DNA from: Rhizobium esperanzae
Lineage (GTDB): Bacteria; Pseudomonadota; Alphaproteobacteria; Rhizobiales; Rhizobiaceae
Reading direction: 5' to 3'
Length of the DNA stretch: 64,000 bases
Assembly: GCF_014197615.1 (NCBI RefSeq)
Contig: NZ_JACIFY010000009.1
Location: forward strand, 124,001 to 188,000
Under the pieces are notes generated by a model. That model was not told where the DNA came from and made no database searches. It was given only the letters and a program-made list of their open reading frames with translations. Positions 17,325 through 26,184 of this stretch are shown here, one piece after another (the stretch's first letter is position 1; each line of letters begins with the position of its first letter). The translations under genes and the position numbers were made by a program.

Positions 17325-19046
17325 TTACCAATGAGCGGATGCGCTGAAATAAAAGAGCCCGCCATCGACACCGTCGAGGCTGCTTGCAACAATCTCGGAA
17401 TAGCCGAGGTCGGCGCTGATATTGCCGCCGACGGTCCTGATGCCGGCCGTCCAGCTGGCGAGATCGCCGCCTGATATATCGAGGCGCGGCTGTGCGTAGA
17501 TGTGGCCGTAATCGAAGCCGAGATAGGGGCGCAGCTCGCCGAACGCCTTCGCCGCCGCGCCGCCGCCTTGGTTGGAACCCGTTCTCCAGACGATCTCGTT
17601 GTGGCTGAACATGCCGTTATTGCCGAAGAGAACGCTTTCGCGCGTGCCGCGGACATTGCTGTAGCCGCCAAGCGAGATCTGCTCGGCGCCAAGGAGATTA
17701 TCGGGAGAGTATTGGCCGGTGATGAGTGAGGTCAGTTCGAACTGCCGGCCAGCGGCCTGAAACGGCTGCGTCACGCTGACGGTGGCGTTGAATTTCGAAA
17801 ATCGCGGATCGGCGTTGCCGGCGCCCGGATCCCCCGGCTCCACCGCATCGAAGAGGCCGAGCCCCTTGTCATAGCTGACGTCGAACATCCAGATGCCGCC
17901 GAACATGCGGCGGGAATGGGAAATGCCGATATCGCCGACCGTATAGCGGCGGCTGCCGACCTCGATCAGGTTGCCGAGCAGGAAGTTGTTGGTCTGTTTA
18001 TAGGTCAGGCCGCTGCGGACGGTGGTGATCGAATCCTTGTCGCGGAAGACGACGCGATCGATGCCGAGACCCGCCTGCCCCGAATTGCCGGAGGTTTCGA
18101 GCGTGCTGAAGTTTCCTTCGACGGCACTTTCATATTGGTACCAGGAGCCGTTCAGCGAAACCGTGGAATAACCGTAGGGCACGCTGACGCTGCCGGAATA
18201 GCTGTTGCCGTAGCCGTTTCCGTCATTGCTCCACGGATAGCTCGGACCGCTATGTTCGTATGAAAAATTCCACTGATCGTTGATATCGAGCAGATCATCG
18301 AAGCCGAGCGAGGCCGAACTCCGGGAAAAACCGGTGCTTTCCTGGCCCATATTGTTGTTGCCGAAGGAGGCATGCCATGGGCGGCCAGGGTGGTTTTCGA
18401 TGTTGAGGATGGAGGTTCCGTCCTTCGGGCCGGGCAGCATGGCGGATTTGGCATCATTGGCCTGCAGCCGGTTCATCTGGTCAAGCCCCTGCTCGATATC
18501 GCGGATATTGACGACCCGGCCGATCAGGCCGGGAAAGGCTGTCGCCAGCGACGTGTTGCCGGCAACCTTCTGGCCGTTGAGATAGATGTCGGAAAGCGTG
18601 CCTTCGACGACGAGCAGCCGGAGGATCCTGTTCTTGCGGATATCCTGCTGCGGCACATAGGCCCGCGAGGTCACATAACCATGATCGATATAGAGGTGAG
18701 TGACGTCTCTGAGGACCGCATTGATCTCGGCAAGGCCGACGCAGCGATTGCCGTAGGGCGCCGTCACCTTGCCGATCTCCTGCGCCGAGAGCAGCTTCGT
18801 CCCGTCAATCTCGACCCGGGTGATGTCGAAGCAGGCACCCTTTCCACTGCCGGCGGGCAAAGCGCCGTTTTCGGTTTCCGCGCCGCCGCCCGATGTGGCG
18901 CGGCGAAGAGCATCCAGCCGCTGCGTCTGCGATTGCTCGTCCTGGCGGCGGTTGAAATCATCGGCCGGCGTTTGCCCATAGGCTGGAACGATCGCCACTG
19001 CGAGGGCAGCGCCAGCAACCAGAGAGTATCGAATTTCTGTGGTCAT
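17325..19046 (-). CDS. FhaC/ShlB-type TpsB outer-membrane transporter
   Basis: About 573 residues from the chosen ATG (MTTEIRYS); signal peptide ends near AYG-QT. A POTRA-type region follows ('CFDITRVEIDG', 'TAPYGNRCVGLAEINAVLRDVTHLYI'), then the ShlB beta-barrel with a VRGTRES-type motif ('GGYSNVRGTRESVLFGN') and a C-terminal strand ending in 'FYFSASAHW', the aromatic-ended outer-membrane signature. It would secrete the haemagglutinin encoded downstream through the outer membrane. An earlier ATG at 19088 would overlap the ialB-like gene by 29 bases and places extra residues before the signal, so it is disfavoured. Confidence 0.88.
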   Translation of the reverse strand: MTTEIRYSLVAGAALAVAIVPAYGQTPADDFNRRQDEQSQTQRLDALRRATSGGGAETENGALPAGSGKGACFDITRVEIDGTKLLSAQEIGKVTAPYGNRCVGLAEINAVLRDVTHLYIDHGYVTSRAYVPQQDIRKNRILRLLVVEGTLSDIYLNGQKVAGNTSLATAFPGLIGRVVNIRDIEQGLDQMNRLQANDAKSAMLPGPKDGTSILNIENHPGRPWHASFGNNNMGQESTGFSRSSASLGFDDLLDINDQWNFSYEHSGPSYPWSNDGNGYGNSYSGSVSVPYGYSTVSLNGSWYQYESAVEGNFSTLETSGNSGQAGLGIDRVVFRDKDSITTVRSGLTYKQTNNFLLGNLIEVGSRRYTVGDIGISHSRRMFGGIWMFDVSYDKGLGLFDAVEPGDPGAGNADPRFSKFNATVSVTQPFQAAGRQFELTSLITGQYSPDNLLGAEQISLGGYSNVRGTRESVLFGNNGMFSHNEIVWRTGSNQGGGAAAKAFGELRPYLGFDYGHIYAQPRLDISGGDLASWTAGIRTVGGNISADLGYSEIVASSLDGVDGGLFYFSASAHW

Positions 19047-19059
19047 GGGTGAAATTCGG

Positions 19060-19677
19060 CTACTTCGCGGGGATGGACTGAAGTTCATCGAGGGCCGGTT
19101 TCAGCCCTTTCAGCGAGAAACGGATATTGACGTCCTGGCCGTTCATCAGCCGCACCAGCCCCTCGGCGCTCGCGCCCTTCTTCAGCGCCGCGGCCGTTTT
19201 GGCATCCAGCGCCAGTTGCGCCCAGCATCCGGTCTCGTTGCAATTGCGGTAAGCGAGCTTGGCGACGGGCTTGCCGTCAGCCTTGATCGCCAGGCCAGAA
19301 GGCAGGAAGACGTTGAGCGGCAGCAGAGCGGTCAGCACCAGCCGCGGCTTGCCCTTGTCGGCCTTGTCGCCCGGCCCGGTCGGCGGCGCCGATATCGCCA
19401 GCGTCAGGACATTGACGGGCTTGCCGTCTTTGGCGACTTGCGCGACCTGTGCGACTTCGCAGGCCTCTGTGCCTTCAGAACCGGTGCAGCGATAATACCA
19501 GTCGTCGAATTTCTGGGATTTTATTGCGGGCGCCGGTTGGGCCTGCGCCTGTTCCGGTTCTTGAGCCGCGGGCGCCGGAGATTGCGCAAAAGACGGATTG
19601 ACACAAGCAATGGATACCAGAACAGGGGCGATCACCCGGATGCCCCGCTTCACGCCACTTTTCAAAAGTTTTTTCAT
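19060..19677 (-). CDS. Invasion-associated locus B (IalB) family periplasmic protein
   Basis: A 205-residue exported protein: basic start, hydrophobic core and cleavage at SFA-QS near residue 32, then a Pro/Ala/Gln linker and an IalB domain. Typical IalB features are 'FDDWYYRC', 'CEVAQVAQV' and 'YRNCNETGCWAQLALD', giving four conserved cysteines likely paired in two disulphides. It is the first gene of the secretion locus, 13 bases before the transporter start. IalB proteins of Bartonella affect host-cell entry; here the linkage to a TPS system suggests an envelope role, which is inference. Confidence 0.85.
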   Translation of the reverse strand: MKKLLKSGVKRGIRVIAPVLVSIACVNPSFAQSPAPAAQEPEQAQAQPAPAIKSQKFDDWYYRCTGSEGTEACEVAQVAQVAKDGKPVNVLTLAISAPPTGPGDKADKGKPRLVLTALLPLNVFLPSGLAIKADGKPVAKLAYRNCNETGCWAQLALDAKTAAALKKGASAEGLVRLMNGQDVNIRFSLKGLKPALDELQSIPAK

Positions 19678-20377
19678 TTAAAATGCAACTTCAGGAAGAT
19701 TTTATTTGTCTGACAAGTCATATCGCTACAATCCGTAATTCGGTCAACCTTCACGTGTCGGCACGGTAAAGTTTGCGTTAGGTATTTACTTCGCGTTCTG
19801 GGAGATTACGTTTAACCTGCCCGAGACCGCTCTCTCGACGAAATCACCAACAGATTCCGAAATTCGAATAAAACTGGCTGGCGAGCGACATGAGACATCG
19901 CGCAACTTACGCGAAGCTGGCCGTGCACTCGTTCACGTTGAAAATCAGCTGCATAGACGGATAAGCTGAATAATTCCACGCCATCGGAAATCCGGAAAAA
20001 CTTGCAGAAGATGAGATGCACTCATTTTGAAGAAGAGCGGCTCAAGAGAGCGCATGCATCGTTCCCGAAACTGCCGCGAATACGGGGATGTATTTTAGAA
20101 ATTCATTGCACCCGCGGTTGCTATTATTATTCCTATCGAAAATAGAGAAAACAACCGCATGGCGAAGCAGCAACAGCATACGCAGCCCCAAGCGGAATCC
20201 GCGAATAACATCGAATAACATTCGGGAAAAACCTGGTACGGGCGCGAATCGAGGACGATCTCCCTCTCCCCATGAAAAGTGAGTATGCCGCCACGGGCTT
20301 CACGCGCCGCACAGTCGCAGGACCCTCATTTTCGTGATGACATCCGCCCCGTTCTCTGCGAAAAAGAGCGTGATGAG
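19678..20377. other. 700-bp intergenic region between two divergent operons
   Basis: Holds the promoter regions of the minus-strand secretion locus and, on the right, the leader of the plus-strand thi operon. It is noticeably more AT-rich than the flanks. I see a tandem 'CGAATAACAT' pair at about 20201-20220 and no convincing gene; the short open frames lack ribosome sites and family resemblance. No precise promoter can be assigned. Confidence 0.5.
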
Positions 20378-20454
20378 AGACAGGGGCGTTCGTCGACAGA
20401 CGGGCTGAGAAGCACCCTTCGAACCTGAACCGGATAATGCCGGCGGAGGGAGTC
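20378..20454 (+). promoter_or_regulatory. TPP riboswitch (THI box)
   Basis: Contains the conserved core in order: GGGGCG, then GGGCTGAGA, then ACCCTTCGAACCTGA, then CCGGATAATGCCGG and GGAGGGA, which matches the thiamine-pyrophosphate aptamer. It lies 65 bases before thiM. A GCCCC downstream (about 20485) can pair with the AAAGGGG ribosome site, suggesting control of translation start in response to thiamine pyrophosphate. Confidence 0.93.
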
Positions 20455-20518
20455 GCTCGGGGTCGCGGTTTCGCCCGCACGAATTGCCCCGTGCCCGCCC
20501 CCGCCTGAAAGGGGCCAC

Positions 20519-21322
20519 ATGCAGACCATGACCACACCAGGAGCGATGCTGAAGGCGATGCGCGAGAAGCCGCCGCTCGTTCAGTGCATCACCAATTACG
20601 TCGCCATGAACATCGCCGCCAACGTTCTGCTTGCGTCGGGCGCCTCGCCGGCCATGGTGCATGCTGCTGAGGAAGCCGGCGAATTCGCCGGCATTGCCAA
20701 TGCGCTGACAATCAATATCGGTACGCTGTCGGCGCAGTGGATCGACGGCATGCAGGCAGCGGCGAAGGCGGCGACCTCGGCCGGCAAACCTTGGGTGCTC
20801 GATCCGGTCGCCCATTATGCGACGGCCTTCCGCCGCGATGCGGTCGCCGGCCTGCTGGCGCTGAAGCCGACGATCATCCGCGGCAATGCTTCCGAGATCA
20901 TCGCCCTTGCCGGCGGAGAGAGCCGCGGCCAAGGCGTCGACAGCCGCGACCCGGTCGAGCAGGCGGAAGGGTCGGCGCGCCGGCTCGCCGAGCGCCAGCA
21001 GGCGGTTGTCGCCGTCACCGGCGCCGTCGATTTCGTCACCGATGGTGAAAGGGCCGTACGCATAACAGGCGGATCGGCCCTGATGCCGCAGGTCACCGCG
21101 CTCGGCTGCTCGCTCACTTGCCTCGTCGGCGCCTTTGCCGCGACCGCACCTGAAGATATATTCGGGGCGACGGTCGCCGCGCTCGCAACCTTCGCCGTCG
21201 CCGGCGAGGACGCCGCGCTCGGAGCGGCCGGCCCCGGCTCCTTCGCCTGGCGTTTCCTCGATGCGCTGGCTGCGCTCGACGCCGAAACGCTCGATGCCAG
21301 GGCAAGGATATCGGCAGCATGA
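20519..21322 (+). CDS. thiM: Hydroxyethylthiazole kinase
   Basis: A 267-residue ThiM: phosphorylates 4-methyl-5-hydroxyethylthiazole for thiamine salvage. Family marks are 'PLVQCITNYVAMNIAANVLLASGASPAM' seen in parts near residues 20-45, 'KPWVLDPVAHYATAFR' around 93, 'IIRGNASEI' and the C-terminal 'GCSLTCLVGAFAA' anion-hole motif. AAAGGGG precedes the ATG; a second ATG three codons on is possible. First gene of an overlapping thiM-thiE-thiD operon under a TPP riboswitch, so expression should fall when thiamine pyrophosphate is ample. Confidence 0.95.
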   Translation: MQTMTTPGAMLKAMREKPPLVQCITNYVAMNIAANVLLASGASPAMVHAAEEAGEFAGIANALTINIGTLSAQWIDGMQAAAKAATSAGKPWVLDPVAHYATAFRRDAVAGLLALKPTIIRGNASEIIALAGGESRGQGVDSRDPVEQAEGSARRLAERQQAVVAVTGAVDFVTDGERAVRITGGSALMPQVTALGCSLTCLVGAFAATAPEDIFGATVAALATFAVAGEDAALGAAGPGSFAWRFLDALAALDAETLDARARISAA

Positions 21323-21954
21323 AGGCTTTCGACCTTTCGCTCTATCTCGTCCTCGACCCGGAGCTTTGCGCCGGGATCGGCATGGTCGAGACCGCGCGCC
21401 TGGCCGTTGCCGGCGGCGCGACGATGGTGCAGCTGCGCGATAAACAGGCCGGCACCGCCGCGATGATTACGACCGGCCGCGCCTTGAGACAGGCGCTTGA
21501 CGGGACCGGCGCCCTGCTCATCGTCAACGACGATGTCGAGGCGGCGATCGCCATCGGCGCCGACGGCCTGCATATCGGCCAGGAGGATATGGATGCGCGC
21601 ATGGCGCGGGGGATGATCGGCCCCGAGATGATCCTCGGCCTGTCGGTCGAGACGGAGACGCTTGCCGCTGCCGTCGATCCCAGCCTCGTCGATTATACCG
21701 GCGTCGGGCCGGTGCTTGCGACGCCGACCAAAGCCGATCACAAGCAGCCGATCGGCTTTGATGGCCTGGCGAGGCTGGTGAAGGCCTCGCCGGTGCCTTC
21801 GGTTGCGATCGGCGGCCTCAAGGCGGAGCATGTGGAGCAAGTGTTTGCCGCCGGCGCCAAAGGGCTTGCCGTCGTCTCCGCCATCGCAGGCACCAGGGAC
21901 CCTGAAGCGGCGACGCGCCGCATCGCCGCCGAAATCCGAAAGGTGCGCCCATGA
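21319..21954 (+). CDS. thiE: Thiamine-phosphate synthase
   Basis: A 211-residue TIM-barrel ThiE, which joins HMP-pyrophosphate to thiazole phosphate to give thiamine phosphate. Motifs: 'GATMVQLRDKQAG' near residue 36, 'LLIVNDDVEAAIAIGADGLHIGQED' region near 73, 'DYTGVGPVLATPTKADH' and 'SVAIGGLKAEH'. Its ATG overlaps the thiM stop (ATGA) and its own end overlaps thiD the same way, indicating translational coupling in the riboswitch-controlled operon. Confidence 0.95.
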   Translation: MKAFDLSLYLVLDPELCAGIGMVETARLAVAGGATMVQLRDKQAGTAAMITTGRALRQALDGTGALLIVNDDVEAAIAIGADGLHIGQEDMDARMARGMIGPEMILGLSVETETLAAAVDPSLVDYTGVGPVLATPTKADHKQPIGFDGLARLVKASPVPSVAIGGLKAEHVEQVFAAGAKGLAVVSAIAGTRDPEAATRRIAAEIRKVRP

Positions 21955-22760
21955 TCCGCAATGTTCTCTCCATCGCCGGCTCCGATCCCTCGGGCGGCGC
22001 CGGCATCCAGGCCGATCTCAAGGCTTTTTCCGCCCGCGGCGTCTATGGCATGGCGGTGCTGACGGCGCTGACGGCGCAGAACACCCAAGGCGTCAGCGGC
22101 GTGCATCTGGTGCCGCCGCAATTCGTCGCCGACCAGATCGACGCGGTTTTTGCCGATGTGCGCGTCGACGCCATTAAGATCGGCATGATCGCCAATGCCG
22201 GCATCGCCGAGGCGGTTGCCGGCGCACTCGCCGATCGACGCGGCATTCCCGTCGTCCTCGACCCGGTGATGATCGCCAAGGGTGGGGCCGCCCTGCTCGC
22301 GCCCGAAGCGGTCGACGTGCTGACCCACCGGCTGCTGCCGCTTGCGACGCTTCTCACTCCGAACCTGCCTGAGGCCGCTGCCCTGCTGCATCAGCCGGTC
22401 GCGACCAACCGCGCCGAGATGGCAGCGCAGGCCGAGCGGCTGCGGGCGCTCGGACCTGCCGCGGTGCTGGTCAAGGGCGGCCATCTCGACAGCGATGAGA
22501 GCCCCGACGTGCTTGCCACCGCCGACGGCCTGTACTGGTTCGAAGCTTTGCGCGTGCCGACCAAAAACACCCACGGCACCGGCTGCACGCTGTCCAGCGC
22601 ACTGGCAGCCGAGCTCGCCAAGGGCGCCCCGGTGCAGAAAGCCGTCGCCATCGCCAAGGACTATCTCGCCGGCGCAGTCGCCGCCGCCGGAAACCTCACC
22701 GTCGGCTCCGGCCACGGCCCGGTGCAGCATTTTCATGCGCTTTGGAAAGACTGCGAGTGA
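21951..22760 (+). CDS. thiD: Hydroxymethylpyrimidine / phosphomethylpyrimidine kinase
   Basis: A 269-residue ribokinase-fold kinase that phosphorylates HMP and HMP-P. Marks: 'IAGSDPSGGAGIQADLK' at the start, 'VVLDPVMIAKGGAALL' near 102, and 'NTHGTGCTLSSALAA' near 205 with the GTGC anion hole. Overlaps the thiE stop by four bases. With thiM and thiE it makes a complete salvage route from thiazole alcohol and HMP; no de novo genes (thiC, thiG) are in the window. Confidence 0.95.
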   Translation: MIRNVLSIAGSDPSGGAGIQADLKAFSARGVYGMAVLTALTAQNTQGVSGVHLVPPQFVADQIDAVFADVRVDAIKIGMIANAGIAEAVAGALADRRGIPVVLDPVMIAKGGAALLAPEAVDVLTHRLLPLATLLTPNLPEAAALLHQPVATNRAEMAAQAERLRALGPAAVLVKGGHLDSDESPDVLATADGLYWFEALRVPTKNTHGTGCTLSSALAAELAKGAPVQKAVAIAKDYLAGAVAAAGNLTVGSGHGPVQHFHALWKDCE

Positions 22761-22805
22761 CCCGACTTTCTTAACAGCTGCGCAAATATCATGACTGCGC
22801 TCAAG

Positions 22806-22835
22806 AACGGCCCGGCCTCCCCGGGCCGTTTTGCG
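22806..22835 (+). terminator. Rho-independent terminator of the thi operon
   Basis: ACGGCCCGG, a short CCTC loop and CCGGGCCGTTTT form a GC-rich stem followed by T residues, 46 bases after the thiD stop. Confidence 0.85.
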
Positions 22836-22875
22836 TTCCCCTGTCGGCCCAGCCGCCGTATTCAAAAAATCCCTG

Positions 22876-22942
22876 TTGACAAGCCCGGTGAGATAGCCAA
22901 CTCTATCTCATTAAAAGGGGATACATTCCGCAATAACGGAAT
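22876..22942 (+). promoter_or_regulatory. Promoter/operator region of the GNAT-nagZ-ABC operon with two palindromes
   Basis: A TTGACA box at 22876-22881 is followed by TGAGATAG-N6-CTATCTCA (22889-22910), a perfect 8-bp inverted repeat placed where a repressor would cover the promoter, and by ATTCCG-N6-CGGAAT (22925-22942) just before the ribosome site. No convincing -10 hexamer at ideal spacing is visible. Two different dyads suggest one or two regulators; none is encoded next to the operon. Confidence 0.6.
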
Positions 22943-22959
22943 AAAAGGAGGAGTAACAG

Positions 22960-23439
22960 GTGCCAGACCTGCTTGTGAACCTATATTCCACCGCGTTCGC
23001 AGACCTAAAGCAGAGAGCCGATGATGTCGGCGTCTGCGTCCGTCCGGCCCTCCCCCCGGAACTGCATCTCGTTCTTGCCTGGGTTCGCGACCGGTTCAGC
23101 GAGAACTGGGCAAGCGAAGTCTCCGTCGCCTTCTCCCGCCAGCCTGTTGCCTGCCTGATATCAGTCGAAGGCGGCAAGCTCTTGGGTTTTGCCTGCTATG
23201 ACACGACGGCGCGCGGCTTCTTCGGCCCGACCGGCGTCGATCCGCAAGCGCGCGGCAAAGGCATCGGGCTGGCACTCTTTTCCGCCTGCCTTCAGACGAT
23301 GAAGGCGCTCGGCCATGCCTATGCCTTCATCGGCGATGCCGGCCCGGTCGATTTTTACGCCAAGACCGCAGGCGCAATCGTCATCCCCGCCCCCGACAAG
23401 GGCATTTACGAAGGCATGCTCAGAAGCGCGCCGAAATGA
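22960..23439 (+). CDS. GNAT family N-acetyltransferase
   Basis: A 159-residue acetyltransferase of the GNAT fold. The acetyl-CoA binding motif A is seen as 'GVDPQARGKGIGLALF' near residues 91-106 (R-x-x-G-x-G), with 'FIGDAGPVDFYAKTAGA' as motif B. The start is GTG at 22960 with AAAAGGAGGAG eight bases upstream, a very strong ribosome site. It opens an operon with a hexosaminidase and a peptide/oligosaccharide importer, so the substrate may be an amino sugar or muropeptide-derived amine; this is inference from context only. Confidence 0.85.
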   Translation: MPDLLVNLYSTAFADLKQRADDVGVCVRPALPPELHLVLAWVRDRFSENWASEVSVAFSRQPVACLISVEGGKLLGFACYDTTARGFFGPTGVDPQARGKGIGLALFSACLQTMKALGHAYAFIGDAGPVDFYAKTAGAIVIPAPDKGIYEGMLRSAPK

Positions 23440-23463
23440 CCATCTGATCCCGGAGTTACAGAA

Positions 23464-24486
23464 TTGTCCTCGACCCCGCTCGCCCTTTTCGTCGGCCTCC
23501 CGAACCCCACGATTTCGGATGATGAATTCGCCCTCTTCCGCGAGGCCAATCCGCTCGGCCTCTTCGTCGGCCGGCGCAATCAGCGCGAGCCGGAGCAGAC
23601 GAAGAGGCTGATCGACCGTTTCCGCGAAGCCGTCGGCCGCGACGATGCGCCCGTCTTCACCGACCAGGAGGGCGGCCGCGTCCAGCATCTCGATGCCGGC
23701 CCCTGGCCGCTCTTCCGCAGCTTCGGCCAGTTCGCCGAACTGGCGCGCCGCGATTTCGATCTGGGCAAAAAAGCACTGCGCCTTTCCTCCCGGGCCATGG
23801 GCGCGATGATGACGGAACTCGGCCTTTCCAGCGGCTGCTCGCCCGTGCTCGACCTCGTCTTCGAGACGACGAGCGCGGTCATCGGCGCCCGCTCCTTCGG
23901 CCCCGATCCCGATTTCATCGCTGCCCTCGGCCGCGAGGTGGTCGACGGCCTGCTCGAGACCGGCAACATGCCCGTCATGAAGCACATTCCCGGCCATGGC
24001 CGCGCCACGCTCGACTCCCACAAGGAGCGTCCGGTCGTCGACGCCAGCCGCAAAACGCTCGTCGCCAGCGATTTCAAGCCCTTCGTCGCGCTGAAGGATA
24101 CGCCCTGGGCGATGGTCGCCCATGTCGTCTATTCGGCCTATGACGCCGAATTGCCGGCCTCGATCTCGCCCGTCATGCACGACGTGATCCGCAACGACAT
24201 GGGTTACGAGGGCGTGCTGATTTCCGACTGCATCTTCATGGAATCGCTTGCCGGCACGCTGCCGGAGCGCGTCAGACAAGTGCTCGACGCCGGCTTCGAC
24301 ATCGCCCTCCACAGCCACGGCGACGTCAGGGAAAGCGAAGCCGCCGCCAAGGCCGCCCGGCCGCTGACGGATATAGCCCTGAAGCGGATCGCCGCCGGCA
24401 AGGCCCGCCTCGGCAATCTGAAGATCGACATCCACGCCGCCCATGCCGAGGTCGAAGACATGTTTGCAAGCGCGCCGGTCGCCTGA
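23464..24486 (+). CDS. Glycoside hydrolase family 3 beta-N-acetylhexosaminidase, NagZ-like
   Basis: A 340-residue GH3 enzyme of NagZ size. 'FTDQEGGRVQHL' near residue 65, 'KHIPGHGRATLDSHKERP' near 178 (the His/Lys substrate-binding loop) and 'GVLISDCIFMES' near 250, where the Asp is the expected nucleophile, place it in the family; NagZ usually has SDDL or SDDM there, so SDC is a variation. It would release terminal N-acetylglucosamine from muropeptides or chito-oligomers. No signal peptide, so cytoplasmic. The start appears to be TTG at 23464 with CGGAG upstream. It lies 24 bases after the GNAT gene and before the importer genes. Confidence 0.85.
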   Translation: MSSTPLALFVGLPNPTISDDEFALFREANPLGLFVGRRNQREPEQTKRLIDRFREAVGRDDAPVFTDQEGGRVQHLDAGPWPLFRSFGQFAELARRDFDLGKKALRLSSRAMGAMMTELGLSSGCSPVLDLVFETTSAVIGARSFGPDPDFIAALGREVVDGLLETGNMPVMKHIPGHGRATLDSHKERPVVDASRKTLVASDFKPFVALKDTPWAMVAHVVYSAYDAELPASISPVMHDVIRNDMGYEGVLISDCIFMESLAGTLPERVRQVLDAGFDIALHSHGDVRESEAAAKAARPLTDIALKRIAAGKARLGNLKIDIHAAHAEVEDMFASAPVA

Positions 24487-24528
24487 CCGGCAGAATATTT
24501 CTCACCGCATAAAAAAGGGGAATAAAAC

Positions 24529-26175
24529 ATGAAAAAATATCTTCTTGCCGCTGCCGCGCTGACACTGCTTTCGGGATCTGCTCTGGCGCAAACGATCCTG
24601 ACCGCGAATATCGAACCGGCAACCACCTGGGTTCGCAATTTCAACCCGTTCAACCAGACCTCGTCGCGCCAGTCGACGCTCGACTTCATCTACGAGCCGC
24701 TGGTTATTTTCAATCGCTTCGACAGCAACAAGCCAGTCTATCGCCTGGCCGAAAGCTTCAAGCTCTCCGACGATCTGAAGAGCATCGAATTCAAGCTGCG
24801 CCCGAACCTCAAATGGTCGGACGGTAAGCCGCTGACCGCAGCCGACGTCAAGTTCACCTATGACTATCTGAAGAAATTCCCGGCGCTCGATTTCGTCAGC
24901 ATCTGGACCTTCGTTACCGACGTCCAGGCCGTCGACAGCCAGACGGTGCGCTTCACGCTCGCCAATCCGAGCTCGCTTGCCGCCGAGCAGATTTCGCAGC
25001 TGCCGATCGTTCCCGAGCATGTCTGGAAGGATGTCACCGATCCCGTCACCTTCGCCAACGAGAGCCCGGTCGGCAGCGGCCCGCTGACGGAAGTGCCGCG
25101 CTTCACCGGCCAGACCTACGACCAGTGCCGCAACCCGAACTACTGGGACAACGCGCATTTGAAGGTCGACTGCATGCGCTTCCCGCAGCTTGCCGACAAC
25201 AACCAGATCCTGACGGCGACCGCCGACGGCACGCTCGACTGGGGCGTCTCCTTCATTCCCGATATCGACAATGTCTACGTCTCGAAGGACCCGGCGCATT
25301 TCCACTATTGGTATTCGCCGAGCAGCATGGTCGCCTTCCTGTTCAACTTGGAAACAGCAAACGAGAACAACAAGAAGGCCTTCAACGATGTGAAGTTCCG
25401 CCGCGCTGTCGGCATGGCGCTCGACCGCAAGACGATGATCGACGTCGCCGGCTACGGCTATCCGACGCTGAACGAAGATCCAGGCCTGATGGGCGAGCTC
25501 TATAAGAGCTGGGCGGACCCGTCCATCAAGGCCGACTTCGGCAAGTTTGCGACCTATGACGCCGGCGCCGCCAAGGCGCTGCTCGACGAAGCCGGCTACA
25601 AGGACAAGGACGGCGACGGCTTCCGCGACAATCCTGACGGCAGCAAGATCTCCTTCTCGATCATCGTCCCGAACTCCTGGACGGACTGGGTCGACACGGT
25701 CAACATCGCCGTCGAAGGCATGCAGGCGGTCGGCATCGACGCCAAGATCGAAACGCCTGAGGAAGCGGTCTGGACCGGCAACCTCATCAACGGCACCTTC
25801 GATGCAGCGATCAACAGCCTGCCGGCATCGGCCTCGCCCTACTATCCCTACAAGCGCGCCTTCAGTTCCTCGGACAAGGGCAAGACACGCTTCACCGCGC
25901 AGCGCTGGTTCAACCCCGATGTCGAAAAACTCGTCACCGAGTTCACCCAGACCGCGGACCTTGCCACGCAGAAAGAGGTGATGAACAAGGCGCAGCGCAT
26001 CGTCGCCGAAAACATGCCCATGATCCCGGTCTTCAACAATCCGAACTGGTATCAGTACAACACCAAGCGTTTCACCGGCTGGTCGACCAAGGAAAATCCC
26101 TTTGTCAATCCGTCGATCTCGCGCACCAATCCGGCACGCCTGTTGAACCTGCTCGCGCTCGAGCCTGTGAAGTAA
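24529..26175 (+). CDS. ABC importer substrate-binding protein, family 5 (peptide/oligosaccharide)
   Basis: A 548-residue periplasmic binding protein with a clean signal (MKKYLLAAAALTLLSGSALA, cut before QT). The family-5 layout is clear: 'YEPLVIFNRFDSNKPVYRLAESF' region, 'LKWSDGKPLTAADVKFTYDYLKK' region near residues 90-115, 'FRRAVGMALDRKTMI' near 286 and a C-terminal 'NKAQRIVAENMPMIPVFNNPNW'. It is the receptor of the importer encoded by the next four genes. Association with a hexosaminidase suggests amino-sugar oligomers or muropeptides as ligand, rather than simple peptides; not provable from sequence. Confidence 0.9.
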   Translation: MKKYLLAAAALTLLSGSALAQTILTANIEPATTWVRNFNPFNQTSSRQSTLDFIYEPLVIFNRFDSNKPVYRLAESFKLSDDLKSIEFKLRPNLKWSDGKPLTAADVKFTYDYLKKFPALDFVSIWTFVTDVQAVDSQTVRFTLANPSSLAAEQISQLPIVPEHVWKDVTDPVTFANESPVGSGPLTEVPRFTGQTYDQCRNPNYWDNAHLKVDCMRFPQLADNNQILTATADGTLDWGVSFIPDIDNVYVSKDPAHFHYWYSPSSMVAFLFNLETANENNKKAFNDVKFRRAVGMALDRKTMIDVAGYGYPTLNEDPGLMGELYKSWADPSIKADFGKFATYDAGAAKALLDEAGYKDKDGDGFRDNPDGSKISFSIIVPNSWTDWVDTVNIAVEGMQAVGIDAKIETPEEAVWTGNLINGTFDAAINSLPASASPYYPYKRAFSSSDKGKTRFTAQRWFNPDVEKLVTEFTQTADLATQKEVMNKAQRIVAENMPMIPVFNNPNWYQYNTKRFTGWSTKENPFVNPSISRTNPARLLNLLALEPVK

Positions 26176-26184
26176 AGCATCTCC

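Noticed and set aside
16844..17692. 282-codon reading of the third lipoprotein gene
   Set aside because: Would overlap the transporter gene by 368 bases; a lipoprotein signal begins at the ATG at 17311.
19812..20021. 69-codon minus-strand frame in the region upstream of the ialB-like gene
   Set aside because: No ribosome site, no recognisable family, in an AT-richer regulatory region.
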